A stretch of 64,000 bases of DNA from JAVJRN01 sp040218415 (GCA_040218415.1 JAVJRN010000020.1:39903-103902); one strand, 5' to 3'. Shown: positions 37,254-46,988, counted from the first letter of the stretch. The notes: generated by a model from the letters alone, not told the origin. Translations and numbers: made by a program.

Positions 37254-38297
37254 TTATTCAGCAAACTCAAGAAACCCATTGGAAACTCCGGTAAGCGAGG
37301 TTAATCTATAAAGTATTCTTGCCCCAACATTGGCATCCCATTCATCTTTACCCGGTGACACTTCACTCAAATCAAAGCCAATGATGGTTCTGCCAGACTG
37401 CACGAGCATCAATAGTATGACATAGGCCTGATTAAAAGAAAGGCCACCAGGTACTGGCGTTCCTGTATTGGGACATAGCGAAGGATCCAACCCGTCAATA
37501 TCAAAACTGATATAAACCTTTTCGGGTAATGTGGCTATCAGCAATTGAATGATCTCACTGAAAGTTTCACCGTTAAATTGACGAGCCTGAAGTTCTTCGT
37601 CGAAGTACACATTGATTTCTTTATCACTTTCTTCAATAAAGTCTATTTCCTCTTGGCAAAAATCACGAATACCAATTTGCGTTATACTTTTCACGCCTGG
37701 TAAGTCGATGGCATTTCTCATTATGGAAGCGTGAGAATACTTGAAACCTTCGTAACTCGCTCTCAAGTCCATGTGGGCGTCAATTTGTAAAATACCGAAT
37801 TCGTGATGCTCGCTAAGCGCCCTTATCAAACCCAATGGGCTAGAATGCTCTCCGCCTAGCACTGCAGGAATTTTCCCTTCCGCTATTAATTTTTTCGCAT
37901 TCAGATAAATTTGATCATTTAAGTCTTCACAAGCTTGGTTTATTTCCTGTTGAACAGACAGCAATTCTGGAGGTAAATCTGAGCCTTTTTGCTCCAAATG
38001 ATCGATTATTCGACGTGCCTTCTTTTTTAGCTTTTTGCTCTTGTTTTTTATCTCGGAAGAAACATCTTGCATCGCCACTTTAAAATTCCAAGGTTCAAAA
38101 ACGGCTTTTAGTGAAAGGTCTACCTGATTTGACGCTTCTAAAATTGCATTTGCTCCTTTACTTGTTCCAGCTCTATAGGACGTAGTTACTTCCCATGGCA
38201 CGGGAATAAGTACCAACTCAGCATCTTCTTTATAATATGGTAAGCCGAAAAGCAAACCTCTACGACTCACACCACTCGGGTTAAATTCATCACTCAT
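37254..38297 (-). CDS. Arginase/agmatinase/formimidoylglutamase family hydrolase
   Basis: A 347-residue ureohydrolase-fold enzyme. The two-manganese site is visible as GGEHS (148-152), DAHMD (173-177) and DIDGLD (266-271). EVSP near the C terminus is the last conserved motif. Residues 80-135 form an extra Lys-rich helical insert. The motifs fit hydrolysis of a guanidino or formimino group (arginine, agmatine or formimidoylglutamate). GGEH in place of the more usual GGDH does not settle the substrate, and there are no hut or polyamine genes nearby. It lies 7 bp after sixA and 9 bp before the glycerate kinase gene. Confidence 0.88.
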   Translation of the reverse strand: MSDEFNPSGVSRRGLLFGLPYYKEDAELVLIPVPWEVTTSYRAGTSKGANAILEASNQVDLSLKAVFEPWNFKVAMQDVSSEIKNKSKKLKKKARRIIDHLEQKGSDLPPELLSVQQEINQACEDLNDQIYLNAKKLIAEGKIPAVLGGEHSSPLGLIRALSEHHEFGILQIDAHMDLRASYEGFKYSHASIMRNAIDLPGVKSITQIGIRDFCQEEIDFIEESDKEINVYFDEELQARQFNGETFSEIIQLLIATLPEKVYISFDIDGLDPSLCPNTGTPVPGGLSFNQAYVILLMLVQSGRTIIGFDLSEVSPGKDEWDANVGARILYRLTSLTGVSNGFLEFAE

Positions 38298-38304
38298 TGT
38301 TTAT

Positions 38305-38775
38305 TCAATCTTTCAGATATCCACTTCCTTTTGATACCATATTCCAATAATCTGCCCCAAAGTTAATTTTCACCAATTGCCCAGGTGATACATTGCCAAT
38401 TAAATCATTGGTTAAATACTCTGCAAAAAAAGAAATGGTAGGATTATGCCCAACGATGATTACATTTCTGATGTCAGACGAAATCTGATTTACTTTTTTG
38501 AGCATGGTACCTACGGAAGCTTCATATATATCCTCATCAAATGTTATGGAAACTGTAAAACTAGCAGCTTGAACAATATTTTCTATCGTTTGTCTTGCTC
38601 GAGTTGCAGGGCTGCTTAAGATGAGGTCAGGCACAAAACCTGATGATTTTATTTTGGCTCCAAGTTGACTTGAAGCAATAATTCCTTCATCCGTAAGGTT
38701 TCGTGAATAGTCCGAAGAACTATTAAACGCACTTACTGCTTCGGCATGACGTATCAGATAAAGACTTTTAACCAT
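38305..38775 (-). CDS. SixA-like phosphohistidine phosphatase
   Basis: A 156-residue histidine phosphatase of the SixA branch. The N-terminal LYLIRHAEA carries the catalytic RH pair, LSSPATRARQT holds the second Arg, and VGHNPTISFF has the second His. Known members remove phosphate from phosphohistidine proteins in the cytoplasm. It is the first gene of a probable three-gene operon with the arginase-family and glycerate kinase genes. It is divergent from topA, with a 115-bp shared promoter region. Confidence 0.88.
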   Translation of the reverse strand: MVKSLYLIRHAEAVSAFNSSSDYSRNLTDEGIIASSQLGAKIKSSGFVPDLILSSPATRARQTIENIVQAASFTVSITFDEDIYEASVGTMLKKVNQISSDIRNVIIVGHNPTISFFAEYLTNDLIGNVSPGQLVKINFGADYWNMVSKGSGYLKD

Positions 38776-38819
38776 TTGCTAAAAACTAAGTTGATATTGA
38801 TGAATTCAATAGCTTTGAG

Positions 38820-38845
38820 CTAGGAACTCAATTTCTATTTCCTAG
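38820..38845. promoter_or_regulatory. Inverted repeat in the sixA-topA divergent region
   Basis: CTAGGAA and TTCCTAG are separated by 12 bases, in the middle of the 115-bp gap between divergent genes. It could be an operator or only a chance hairpin; there is no T run on either side. Confidence 0.25.
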
Positions 38846-38890
38846 GTAATTAACAAAATTTGGAGATATTTACCGCCTTAAAAGTATAGT

Positions 38891-41293
38891 ATGGCTAAAA
38901 ATTTGGTAATAGTAGAGTCGCCGGCAAAGGCGAAAACAATAGAAGGGTATCTGGGCAAGGACTATATCGTGAAATCGAGCTATGGTCATGTGAGAGATTT
39001 ACCAAAAGGTGATAAAGCCATTGATAAAGAAAATGGATTTACGCCAACCTACGAGATTACAGCTGATAAAAAAGAGGTAATCAGAGAACTCAAAAAACTA
39101 AGCAAAGAGGCAGATATAATCTACCTAGCGAGTGATGATGACCGTGAAGGAGAAGCTATTTCATGGCACTTAAAAGAAGCATTAAACCTTACCGACGCAC
39201 AAACGAGAAGGATTGTTTTTCGAGAAATTACGAAAACGGCTATCCAAAACGCTATTCAAAACCCGAGAGGTATTGACATAGATCTGGTCAACGCACAGCA
39301 AGCGCGCCGAATTCTCGATCGACTGGTTGGTTTTGAGCTTTCTCCAGTACTTTGGAAGAAAATTAAAACAGGATTAAGTGCCGGTCGTGTACAGTCTGTT
39401 GCCGTTCGTTTGGTCGTAGAGCGTGAAAGGGAAATAGACAAATTTGAGGCAGAAAGTACTTTTAGAATTACCGCCAGATTTAACCTTGACGGAGGTAAAA
39501 CTTTAAATGCGGAGCTCCCGAAAAAATTTCAAACAGAAGAAGAGGCTCAAGCTTTTCTTGAAAAATGTCTGGGAGCTGCCTATAGCATTACTGACCTTGA
39601 GACAAAGCCAGCAAAGAAAAGTCCTGCTGCGCCTTTTACTACATCTACGCTACAGCAAGAAGCAAGTAGAAAGCTAGGTTATTCAGTGTCTTACACCATG
39701 TCACTGGCTCAAAAGCTCTATGAAGCAGGAAAGATCACTTACATGAGAACAGACTCTGTAAACCTTTCGCAAGAGGCCATTAACGGAGCTACTACTGAGA
39801 TCTCCTCGGCTTATGGCAAGGAATTTATACAGACGAGGGTTTTTAAAACGAAATCAGCCTCAGCGCAAGAAGCTCACGAAGCTATTCGACCTACCAATTT
39901 CGCCACACATTCTTTAGGTAAAAGCACGCCAGAGGCAAGAATATATGAGCTGATCTGGAAAAGAGCCATTGCCTCTCAAATGGCTGATGCAAGGTTGGAA
40001 AAAACTACTGCGACCATTGGCATTTCTACCACTGAAGAAAATCTGGTAGCAAGAGGTGAAGTGATAAAATTCGAAGGTTTCCTTAAAGTATATCTCGAAT
40101 CTACCGATGAGGATGAGGATGATGAAGAGCAGAAAGGTATGCTCCCTCCTATCACTATTGGCGAAGAGCTAATCCTTCAAGATATGCTTGCAAAGGAAGG
40201 TTTTTCAAGACATCCAGCAAGATATACGGAGGCTAGCCTTGTCAAGCAATTGGAAGAAAAAGGAATCGGCAGACCATCGACTTATGCGCCTACGATCTCA
40301 ACAATTCAAAAAAGAGAGTATGTTGTAAAGGAAGAACGCGAAGGAAAAGAAAGAAATTATACCGTATTATCTCTGGTAAATGATAAAGTATCCAAGGACA
40401 TAAAAACGGAGATTACCGGAGCAGAAAAAAACAAATTATTCCCTACCAATACTGCCATGGTGGTCAATGATTTCCTAGTAGATCATTTTCCTACTGTCAT
40501 CGATTACTCTTTCACGGCAAATGTGGAAAAAGAGTTTGACGACATTGCCAACGGAGGTAAAGAATGGGCACAAATGATTGGCGGCTTTTATACAAAGTTT
40601 CATGCTAAAGTAGAGGACACAGAGAACATCGCTCGATCAGATATTCAGTCCAATCGAGAATTGGGTAATCATCCAAAAACGGGTGAGCCTATCTCCGTCA
40701 GATTAGGGCGCTATGGCGCTTATGTTCAGCTAGGAGCAACCCCAGAAAATGACGATGACCCAAAACCGCAATATGCGAGCTTACGAAAAGGTCAGTTCAT
40801 GGAAAATGTCACGATTGAAGATGCACTAGAACTTTTCAAACTTCCCCGACAAGTTGGTGAATTTGAAGATAAGGTGATGACTGCAGCCATTGGGAGATTC
40901 GGCCCTTACATTCGTCATGACAGCAAATTTGTATCCTTAAAAAAAGAGCATGATCCACTGTCAATCACAGCAGAGGAAGCGATTGAATTAATTTTGGCAA
41001 AGCGAGAAGCAGATGCTAATAAATTCATCAAAACTTTTGACGAGGATGCAGAATGTCAAGTACTCAATGGGCGCTATGGGGCTTATATTAAGTTTGGAAA
41101 GAAAAATGTTAAAATTCCAAAAGATAAAGTTCCAGAAGATTTGACCTACGAAGAATGTAAAGATCTGGCAGACAAGACGCCTGAAAAGAAAGGGCGAGGT
41201 GGAGCTGCTGCGAAAAAAACAGCAGCAGTTAAGAAGGCACCAGCGAAAAAAGCTCCCGCAAAGAAAAAGCCAGCGGCCAAAAAGAAAGGTTAA
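38891..41293 (+). CDS. topA: DNA topoisomerase I
   Basis: An 800-residue type IA topoisomerase that relaxes negative supercoils. The TOPRIM domain at the N terminus has VESPAKAKTIEGYL and the acidic motif DDDREGE at 82-88. The catalytic tyrosine is Y284 in KITYMRTDSV. The C-terminal part carries topoisomerase C-terminal repeats (ELGNHPKTGEPI, GRYGAYVQLG, GRYGAYIKFG) rather than Cys4 zinc ribbons. It ends in a roughly 30-residue Lys/Ala/Pro tail that probably adds DNA affinity. A terminator follows at once. Confidence 0.97.
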   Translation: MAKNLVIVESPAKAKTIEGYLGKDYIVKSSYGHVRDLPKGDKAIDKENGFTPTYEITADKKEVIRELKKLSKEADIIYLASDDDREGEAISWHLKEALNLTDAQTRRIVFREITKTAIQNAIQNPRGIDIDLVNAQQARRILDRLVGFELSPVLWKKIKTGLSAGRVQSVAVRLVVEREREIDKFEAESTFRITARFNLDGGKTLNAELPKKFQTEEEAQAFLEKCLGAAYSITDLETKPAKKSPAAPFTTSTLQQEASRKLGYSVSYTMSLAQKLYEAGKITYMRTDSVNLSQEAINGATTEISSAYGKEFIQTRVFKTKSASAQEAHEAIRPTNFATHSLGKSTPEARIYELIWKRAIASQMADARLEKTTATIGISTTEENLVARGEVIKFEGFLKVYLESTDEDEDDEEQKGMLPPITIGEELILQDMLAKEGFSRHPARYTEASLVKQLEEKGIGRPSTYAPTISTIQKREYVVKEEREGKERNYTVLSLVNDKVSKDIKTEITGAEKNKLFPTNTAMVVNDFLVDHFPTVIDYSFTANVEKEFDDIANGGKEWAQMIGGFYTKFHAKVEDTENIARSDIQSNRELGNHPKTGEPISVRLGRYGAYVQLGATPENDDDPKPQYASLRKGQFMENVTIEDALELFKLPRQVGEFEDKVMTAAIGRFGPYIRHDSKFVSLKKEHDPLSITAEEAIELILAKREADANKFIKTFDEDAECQVLNGRYGAYIKFGKKNVKIPKDKVPEDLTYEECKDLADKTPEKKGRGGAAAKKTAAVKKAPAKKAPAKKKPAAKKKG

Positions 41294-41294
41294 C

Positions 41295-41331
41295 AAAAAA
41301 AGACTCGAATCAAAAGTTCGAGTCTTTTTTT
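41295..41331 (+). terminator. Rho-independent terminator of topA
   Basis: A 15-bp stem, AAAAAAAGACTCGAA with TTCGAGTCTTTTTTT, around a seven-base loop. It starts 1 bp after the topA stop region and ends in a run of seven T. Confidence 0.93.
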
Positions 41332-41399
41332 ATTCCTGTCGAGAGACACTCGTCGAAATAATGAGGAGAGATCCTATAACTTATTAGCCGAGCAAGCGC

Positions 41400-41512
41400 T
41401 AAAAGCCAGCCTGGTAAATAAATGGTATTAAACCCAAGGGTAGAACCCTTGACCCTAGCTTCCGACGCAGAGCATCGGGGAATTAGACCTATTGGGCTAT
41501 CGCCCTGCGATT
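41400..41512. other. Structured, GC-richer noncoding segment with tandem hairpins
   Basis: Between the topA and dnaN terminators lies a stretch with three adjacent short hairpins: CAAGGGT-AGA-ACCCTTG, CCGAC-GCAGAGC-ATCGG (one G-T pair) and GGGC-TATC-GCCC. It is visibly richer in G and C than the flanks. Read on the minus strand, the middle hairpin has a 5-bp stem with a seven-base loop and the first resembles a T-arm (GGGTTCTA), so it looks like a worn tRNA. No full cloverleaf with a 7-bp acceptor stem can be drawn. It may be a tRNA relic, an interspersed repeat or a small RNA. Confidence 0.35.
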
Positions 41513-41548
41513 AAAAAAGGGCTTAACATTTTGATGTTAAGCCCTTTT
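41513..41548 (-). terminator. Rho-independent terminator of dnaN
   Basis: A 15-bp perfect stem, AAAAGGGCTTAACAT with ATGTTAAGCCCTTTT, around a four-base loop. On the minus strand it is followed by a run of six T, 33 bp after the dnaN stop. Confidence 0.92.
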
Positions 41549-41580
41549 CATATTAAAGTAAACTTGGCAATGCAATGATA

Positions 41581-42705
41581 TTAAACGTAGTTGTTCAACA
41601 TTACAGGCATTACTAGCATTAAAATATCTTCATTGTCATCTTTGTCCGCTGGCAAAATGATACCCGCCTTATTTGGTGCACTCAACTTTAAAGTTATTTC
41701 AGTAGCATCAAGATTGTTGAGCATTTCAATTAAGAACTTAGCATTGAAACCAATCTCTATATCTTCTCCATCATGGTCGCAAGATAAGCGCTCATTGGCC
41801 TCATTAGAGAAGTCTAAGTCTTCAGCAGAAACGAGCAGCTCACTTCCTGAAACTTTCAATCTTACTTGATGAGTTGTTTTGTTCGCATAAATTGCAATAC
41901 GCTTTAAAGAACTCAAAAAATCATTTTTATTGATGTTAACCGCATTGTTATTATCAACTGGAATAACATTGTCATAATCAGGAAAACGTTCGTCAATCAA
42001 TCGACATATCATTTTCACGTTATTGAAATTGAAAAATGCATTAGATGCATTAAACTCCACATTGACATTGGTATTTTCAGAAGGCAAAGTGGATTTCAAT
42101 AAAGTCAAAGCCTTTCGCGGAATGATCATGTTGTGAGCCATATCCGAAGCTACATCTACCCTTCTATACCTGATTAGTCTATGACTGTCAGTCGCAACAA
42201 AAGTCGTGTTAGTTTCATCCAGCTTCACAAAAACACCAGTCATCGCTGGTCGTAATTCATCGTTGCTGGTAGCAAAAATGGTGTTATTTATCGCTTGGCT
42301 CAGTACACCAGAAGCAATGTTTACAGAATATCCATCAGTGACTGTTGGTATTTTCGGGAAGTCTGTGGCATTTTCGCCTGACAACTTATATCTACCGTTA
42401 TCGGAATTAATCTCAATGCTGAATGTGTCCGAATCTATGGTAAAGGTGACGGGCTGCTCTGGCAAATTCCTCAATGTTTCCAACAATATTTTTGCAGGTA
42501 TAGCAATGTTTCCATCCTCTTTCGCCTCTACTTCAAGCTCCGTAATCATGCTTGTTTGCAGGTCAGAAGCGGTTATTGTCAAAGTACCATCGGTGATTTG
42601 AAACAAAAAATTCTCCAAAATTGGCACTACAGGATTCGTAGTAATTACCCCGTTGATTGAGGATAATTGTTTTAGTAAATACGATGAAGATACAATAAAT
42701 TTCAT
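41581..42705 (-). CDS. dnaN: DNA polymerase III beta subunit (sliding clamp)
   Basis: A 374-residue beta clamp, the usual length. It starts MKFIVSSSYLLKQL and contains NPVVPILENFLF and TASDLQTSM near residues 25-50. RPAMTGVFV, ATDSHRLIRY and IPRKAL occur in the second domain. It ends with LVMPVMLNNYV, matching the conserved MPM(R/L) end that lines the partner-binding pocket. It forms the ring that tethers DNA polymerase III to DNA. It is last in the minus-strand run that begins with gldA, 64 bp after the DUF4340-like gene, and has its own terminator. It is not beside dnaA here, which is normal for Bacteroidota. Confidence 0.97.
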   Translation of the reverse strand: MKFIVSSSYLLKQLSSINGVITTNPVVPILENFLFQITDGTLTITASDLQTSMITELEVEAKEDGNIAIPAKILLETLRNLPEQPVTFTIDSDTFSIEINSDNGRYKLSGENATDFPKIPTVTDGYSVNIASGVLSQAINNTIFATSNDELRPAMTGVFVKLDETNTTFVATDSHRLIRYRRVDVASDMAHNMIIPRKALTLLKSTLPSENTNVNVEFNASNAFFNFNNVKMICRLIDERFPDYDNVIPVDNNNAVNINKNDFLSSLKRIAIYANKTTHQVRLKVSGSELLVSAEDLDFSNEANERLSCDHDGEDIEIGFNAKFLIEMLNNLDATEITLKLSAPNKAGIILPADKDDNEDILMLVMPVMLNNYV

Positions 42706-42769
42706 GCTTCTAGTCTGCTAAGTTTTTGATAATTGGGTCGCAAATTTAACCACAAAAAACGAGAAGTTT

Positions 42770-43675
42770 TTACTTCGTTTTTGGCTTAAATCGGAAATAT
42801 GAAGGAGGAACGATCAATTCTGAAATTCTATCGGCATCTACAACCGCTGTAAGGTCAGATTCCGTTCTAATTACATGATAGGGTTGATTCTCTATGCTCG
42901 GATAAATAGTAATTTCTTTCGGTGAGGAATAGTCAATACTTTCAATCACCAATTTGGCCAAAGGTTCTGACTCAAGGATACTTTTTAGAGAAGGTATTTG
43001 CTCCTCCGACACTATCTCATTGACTTGAAAGTGCTCAAACAAGTTCAAATACGCGACCACCTTTGATGAGTCAATTTCACTGATGCCTTCCACCAAATAA
43101 AAATTGTCGTTAAATTCAATTTTAACTGGCATCTTGTTTTTAATGCTCAACTTCTGAATAGTTCGCCAATTACCATTAAATATTTCCCGATCTCGCCATT
43201 GGTTGGGTTTCAATTCAAATATTGCCCCGAGATAATCTCTATAACCAGGGATTTCCATTTCATAAACACCAGATTCATCAGAAAAAAAAGTTTTGGTTTT
43301 GGTAGAATTCCCCCAAACGTCAAATTCAATGAGCTCATCTGTGGTTTTTAGCACCACTTTAACCTTTTCTGTTCCTTCCTCCAAGGTTACGGGTCTTCTT
43401 ACTTTAACACTATTAACTATCCTTTGAAACAAGGCTACAAGTTGCTGATCCGCCTTGTAAACGCTATTTAAAATCCAGGCATCATCCTTATTTTCCAAAT
43501 TCACATCACTTTGATTACCACTAATCTTGAAGCTTGCCAACGGTGCATTAACTTCTGGACTAAACCTTTCAGGATCATAGGAAAGCTCGTATTTGTTTCC
43601 TAAACCAAAAAACAAAAGAATATTTCCTGCGATCAGCACGATGAGTATGGCAGCTTTTATTTGATTCTTTTTCAT
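42770..43675 (-). CDS. DUF4340-like membrane-anchored protein encoded after gldG
   Basis: A 301-residue protein with one N-terminal membrane helix (about residues 7-26) and an extracytoplasmic body of beta-rich repeats (KISGNQSDVNLENKDDAWIL, WRDREIFNG). The layout resembles DUF4340 proteins, which are regularly encoded after ABC-2 permease plus GldG-like genes. It starts directly after the gldG stop with no gap, so it is very likely part of the same ABC complex. The biochemical role is not known, and the family assignment is by resemblance only. Confidence 0.65.
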   Translation of the reverse strand: MKKNQIKAAILIVLIAGNILLFFGLGNKYELSYDPERFSPEVNAPLASFKISGNQSDVNLENKDDAWILNSVYKADQQLVALFQRIVNSVKVRRPVTLEEGTEKVKVVLKTTDELIEFDVWGNSTKTKTFFSDESGVYEMEIPGYRDYLGAIFELKPNQWRDREIFNGNWRTIQKLSIKNKMPVKIEFNDNFYLVEGISEIDSSKVVAYLNLFEHFQVNEIVSEEQIPSLKSILESEPLAKLVIESIDYSSPKEITIYPSIENQPYHVIRTESDLTAVVDADRISELIVPPSYFRFKPKTK

Positions 43676-45358
43676 TTAAGAATTCTTCTTTTTTCTGTAA
43701 AAAGCCTTCACTATCCCAAAGAGAATAATCAGCAAAATAGGTAATCCTACATTGATAAACTGAAGCCAAGTTCGCTGCTCTTTCACCTTAATTTTATCTA
43801 AAGGCCGAATTTTTATTTCTTTTGACTTAGTCTCTACCAGTCCAAAATCATCGACCAAATAATCAATCAGGTTCATGATAAGGTCTTCATTTCCATAGGT
43901 TGTTTGCGTGTACGGCTCAACACCGAGTGCTAAAGGCGTGCCGTCTTCAACATTTAAATCGTTACGGATCAAATCACCGTCCGAAATCACAATGACTTTA
44001 GAGGCTTTCCCTTTTTCAATAGTCGCACCCTTATCAAATCCTTTTGGAGGAAAACGATTGGCAAAAAGAGACGTGAAATTTCCTTCTAATAGATAGGCTA
44101 TAGCTTGAGGACCAGCCTGAAATTTTTCTGGTAATAGTTCAGATTGTAAGTCATTAAAACTCACTTGGATTGGACTTCCCAGAATTTTACTGCGAGCAGA
44201 GGTCAACATCAATGGTATTTTCTCAACACCGACAGCTTTTACGGTATCAATAGTGCTTGTAAACCGCGCCATTACCGCATCTGTATTTTTCACCACCGGA
44301 TGGTTTCCATAATTCGTAATGATTGGAAAATATGGCCAAGGCAACATTCTGATTTGCGGCTGATTACCAATGTTCCCTGCCACCACAGGAAAATCACCAC
44401 AATTCAAATCCACCACGTAGTTTGGATTTATTCTTACACCATACTTAAATAATAGGTCATTGAGACCGGTTTCGTAGGCAGTGGCTACTGTTCCAGCTCC
44501 AGCAGCGCTATCCATATTCACACGAAGAGCATCTATAAGAAACATCAATCGTCCTCCATTCATTAAGTATTGATCGAGATAATACTTTTCCTTCTCATTG
44601 AACTTTGAGGTAGGCTTACCAACAATTACCATGTCATATCCTACCAAAGGTGTACTTCTTTTGGGTAGATTGATTTTAAAAAGATCATATTTTTGAAGCA
44701 CCAAATTGGTGAATGCCGCCACATCTAAACTATCCGGCTCGCCATGCCCTATGACATAACCTATCCGCTTTCTACTGCCTCCCATGAGCTGCACAATGGC
44801 CTGATTAAACTCGTATTCAAGTCTTTCGATAGACTGATTAATGATTTCCTCAGGCCCTTGGGCTCTATTACCATTCAAAAGATTGACGGCCAATTCTCTT
44901 CCTTTATAACTAACTATAGCTCCCGGAAATACGGTTTTTTGTGAGGTCTGGCCATCTTCACTATAATTGATATTGGTAGGATCTAAACCTTGCTTCATCA
45001 AGGCTTGATAAAATTGATTTCTGGATTGCGCGCTAGAAGCCGCCGATGGGTCGGTCAATTTTACATCTATTGGCGCTCCTGCATATACATTGAATTCAAC
45101 CAGCAATTCCTCAATCGCCTTTTGAAATCTTAAAAAATTAGCTGGCATCTCACCGGCCAAATACACTTCAATATTGATTGGAGAATCGACCGTTTTTAGA
45201 AGTTCTTTGGTGGTTTCTGAAATACTATATCTTTTTTCTTCAGTAAGATCCAATCTTAAGCGATAAGCGGTAAACACCTGGAAAAGCAAGAGAACGCCAG
45301 CCAAGCCAATGAAAAAGTTGAGTACTAGACCCAAACGATATGTCTGCTTGATTGTCAT
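43676..45358 (-). CDS. gldG: Gliding-motility-associated ABC transporter component GldG
   Basis: A 560-residue protein with an N-terminal membrane helix (about residues 10-30), a C-terminal membrane helix (about 533-552) and a large extracytoplasmic region between. The body contains RYSISETTKELLKTVDSPINIEVYLAGEMP, the ABC_transp_aux/GldG start, and YVIGHGEPDS near residue 200. GldG works with GldF and GldA in an ABC transporter that some gliding Bacteroidota use for motility. The start overlaps the gldF stop by 4 bp. The next gene starts immediately after its stop. Confidence 0.92.
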   Translation of the reverse strand: MTIKQTYRLGLVLNFFIGLAGVLLLFQVFTAYRLRLDLTEEKRYSISETTKELLKTVDSPINIEVYLAGEMPANFLRFQKAIEELLVEFNVYAGAPIDVKLTDPSAASSAQSRNQFYQALMKQGLDPTNINYSEDGQTSQKTVFPGAIVSYKGRELAVNLLNGNRAQGPEEIINQSIERLEYEFNQAIVQLMGGSRKRIGYVIGHGEPDSLDVAAFTNLVLQKYDLFKINLPKRSTPLVGYDMVIVGKPTSKFNEKEKYYLDQYLMNGGRLMFLIDALRVNMDSAAGAGTVATAYETGLNDLLFKYGVRINPNYVVDLNCGDFPVVAGNIGNQPQIRMLPWPYFPIITNYGNHPVVKNTDAVMARFTSTIDTVKAVGVEKIPLMLTSARSKILGSPIQVSFNDLQSELLPEKFQAGPQAIAYLLEGNFTSLFANRFPPKGFDKGATIEKGKASKVIVISDGDLIRNDLNVEDGTPLALGVEPYTQTTYGNEDLIMNLIDYLVDDFGLVETKSKEIKIRPLDKIKVKEQRTWLQFINVGLPILLIILFGIVKAFYRKKKNS

Positions 45359-46080
45359 CTTTTGAACCCTAAATTCATTTGTGTAAGCAAAACCATGACT
45401 ACCACTATGCCCAAAAAGTAAACAATATCAATAAAGTCAATCAGTCCTCTACTCAGGCTTTCGTAGTGAGCCATCATACCCAGATTATCGATATAGGTAG
45501 ACCAATCTGCCCAAACATTGATGGACGAAATGGAATCGAAACCTGCATAAAGCATAAAACTCAAGAAAGCCGCCAATACAAATGCAACAATTTGATTGGT
45601 GCTGATAGACGATGCAAAAATACCTATGGAAGTAAACGCTGCGCCAAGTAGAAATAATCCCAAATAGGATCCAACAATTCCTGACGTATCGAGATTGCCT
45701 GGAGGATTGCCTAGCTGATTGATCGAGAAATAATAAACTATGGTAGGTATTAAGGAAAAAACAACGAGAAAAAATCCAGCAAAAAACTTACCCAGCACAA
45801 TATCTAAATTAGTAAATGGTAAAGTATGGAGAAGCTCCAAAGTGCCGTTTTTTCTTTCTTCCGCAATACTTCGCATCGTGATCGCAGGTATTAAAAACAC
45901 AAAGACATAAGGTGCTACGGCGAACAAGGTTTCCATAGAGGCATACCCGTAATCCAATACGCTAGTTTCAGGAAAAACCCAAAGTAATAAGCCAATAGCC
46001 GTCAGAAATACACCAATAGTGATATAGGCAATTAGCGAGTCCAAAAATTCATTAACCTCTTTTAAAAATATCTGGATCAT
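45355..46080 (-). CDS. gldF: Gliding-motility-associated ABC transporter permease GldF
   Basis: A 241-residue ABC-2 type permease with six predicted membrane helices (about residues 15-38, 55-72, 98-120, 135-160, 168-190 and 213-235). The intracellular loop RSIAEERKNGTLELLHTLP is typical of the GldF/NosY group. It overlaps gldA upstream and gldG downstream by 4 bp each, a tightly coupled order of ATPase, permease and auxiliary protein. In a gliding organism this complex is linked with motility; the transported substrate is unknown. Confidence 0.92.
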   Translation of the reverse strand: MIQIFLKEVNEFLDSLIAYITIGVFLTAIGLLLWVFPETSVLDYGYASMETLFAVAPYVFVFLIPAITMRSIAEERKNGTLELLHTLPFTNLDIVLGKFFAGFFLVVFSLIPTIVYYFSINQLGNPPGNLDTSGIVGSYLGLFLLGAAFTSIGIFASSISTNQIVAFVLAAFLSFMLYAGFDSISSINVWADWSTYIDNLGMMAHYESLSRGLIDFIDIVYFLGIVVVMVLLTQMNLGFKR

Positions 46081-46988
46081 GATTCGACTTTGGTTAAATC
46101 CTGAAAAATCTCCTCTAATGAACCCCCTGCCTGAGTCAGACTAGTCAATGGCCAGTCATTGGCTGTAATGACAGACATGATACCTGATCGTAAGTTTGCC
46201 GCCGGCCCATCTACGATAAAAGAAGTGTCACTTCGCTTTTCCACATTAAATCCTGCGTCAATGAGTATCTGATGCTCAATTGGGCTCTCAAAAGTCAAAA
46301 CAAATCCGCTCGCCTTTGTCAACCTCTTTTTGAAAGACGTTAGTGACTCGTCAGCCACTAGATTTCCTTTGTTAATTAAGACCACTTTATCGCAAAGCGC
46401 CTCTACTTCTTGCATGATATGGGTAGAAAGAATGACCGTCTTGTCTTGGCTTACATGCTTTATCACCTCGCGTATCTCTACAATTTGATTTGGATCCAGA
46501 CCCGAAGTTGGTTCATCCAAGATAAGCACTTCAGGGTCTCCGATAAGCGCTTGACCAAGTCCCACTCTCTGTCGATAGCCTTTAGACAATGCTCCTATTT
46601 TCTTTTTTTGTTCTACCCCTAACCCAACTTGTTCAATAATCTCGGCCACTTTCTGATTAACAAGCGCTTTGTTGAAACCATAGCTTTTAGCAACGAATCG
46701 TAAATATTCCTTGATGTACATATCAAGATATAGTGGATTGAGTTCTGGCAAATAGCCAATGATTCTTTTCGCATCCAAAGGCTTGGATACCACATCAATA
46801 CCATTTACTGTTACAGTGCCTTCGGTGGGTAATATGTACCCAGTGGCGATCTTCATCGTGGTAGATTTTCCCGCACCATTTGGCCCTAAAAATCCTGTGA
46901 TCTTTCCTCTTGGCGCTTCAAATGAGAGATTATTAACCGCTCGTTGTGTTCCGTAAATTTTAAAAAGATTGCTTACCTGTATTGACAT
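46077..46988 (-). CDS. gldA: ABC transporter ATP-binding protein GldA
   Basis: About 303 residues from the ATG at 46988. A GTG at 47033 would add fifteen residues not typical of the family. Walker A GPNGAGKST is at residues 35-43, the signature LSKGYRQRV at 134-142, and Walker B with catalytic Glu LILDEP at 155-160. LSTHIMQEVE holds the H-loop. It drives the GldF/GldG transporter. In Flavobacterium johnsoniae gldA is separate from gldFG, while here all three are contiguous and overlapping. A hairpin followed by seven T abuts the ATG directly. Confidence 0.93.
   Translation of the reverse strand: MSIQVSNLFKIYGTQRAVNNLSFEAPRGKITGFLGPNGAGKSTTMKIATGYILPTEGTVTVNGIDVVSKPLDAKRIIGYLPELNPLYLDMYIKEYLRFVAKSYGFNKALVNQKVAEIIEQVGLGVEQKKKIGALSKGYRQRVGLGQALIGDPEVLILDEPTSGLDPNQIVEIREVIKHVSQDKTVILSTHIMQEVEALCDKVVLINKGNLVADESLTSFKKRLTKASGFVLTFESPIEHQILIDAGFNVEKRSDTSFIVDGPAANLRSGIMSVITANDWPLTSLTQAGGSLEEIFQDLTKVES

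Noticed and set aside
41420..41512. A tRNA gene on the minus strand
   Set aside because: The anticodon-like loop lacks the U33 equivalent and no acceptor stem or proper T loop can be drawn, so only a relic or look-alike is possible.
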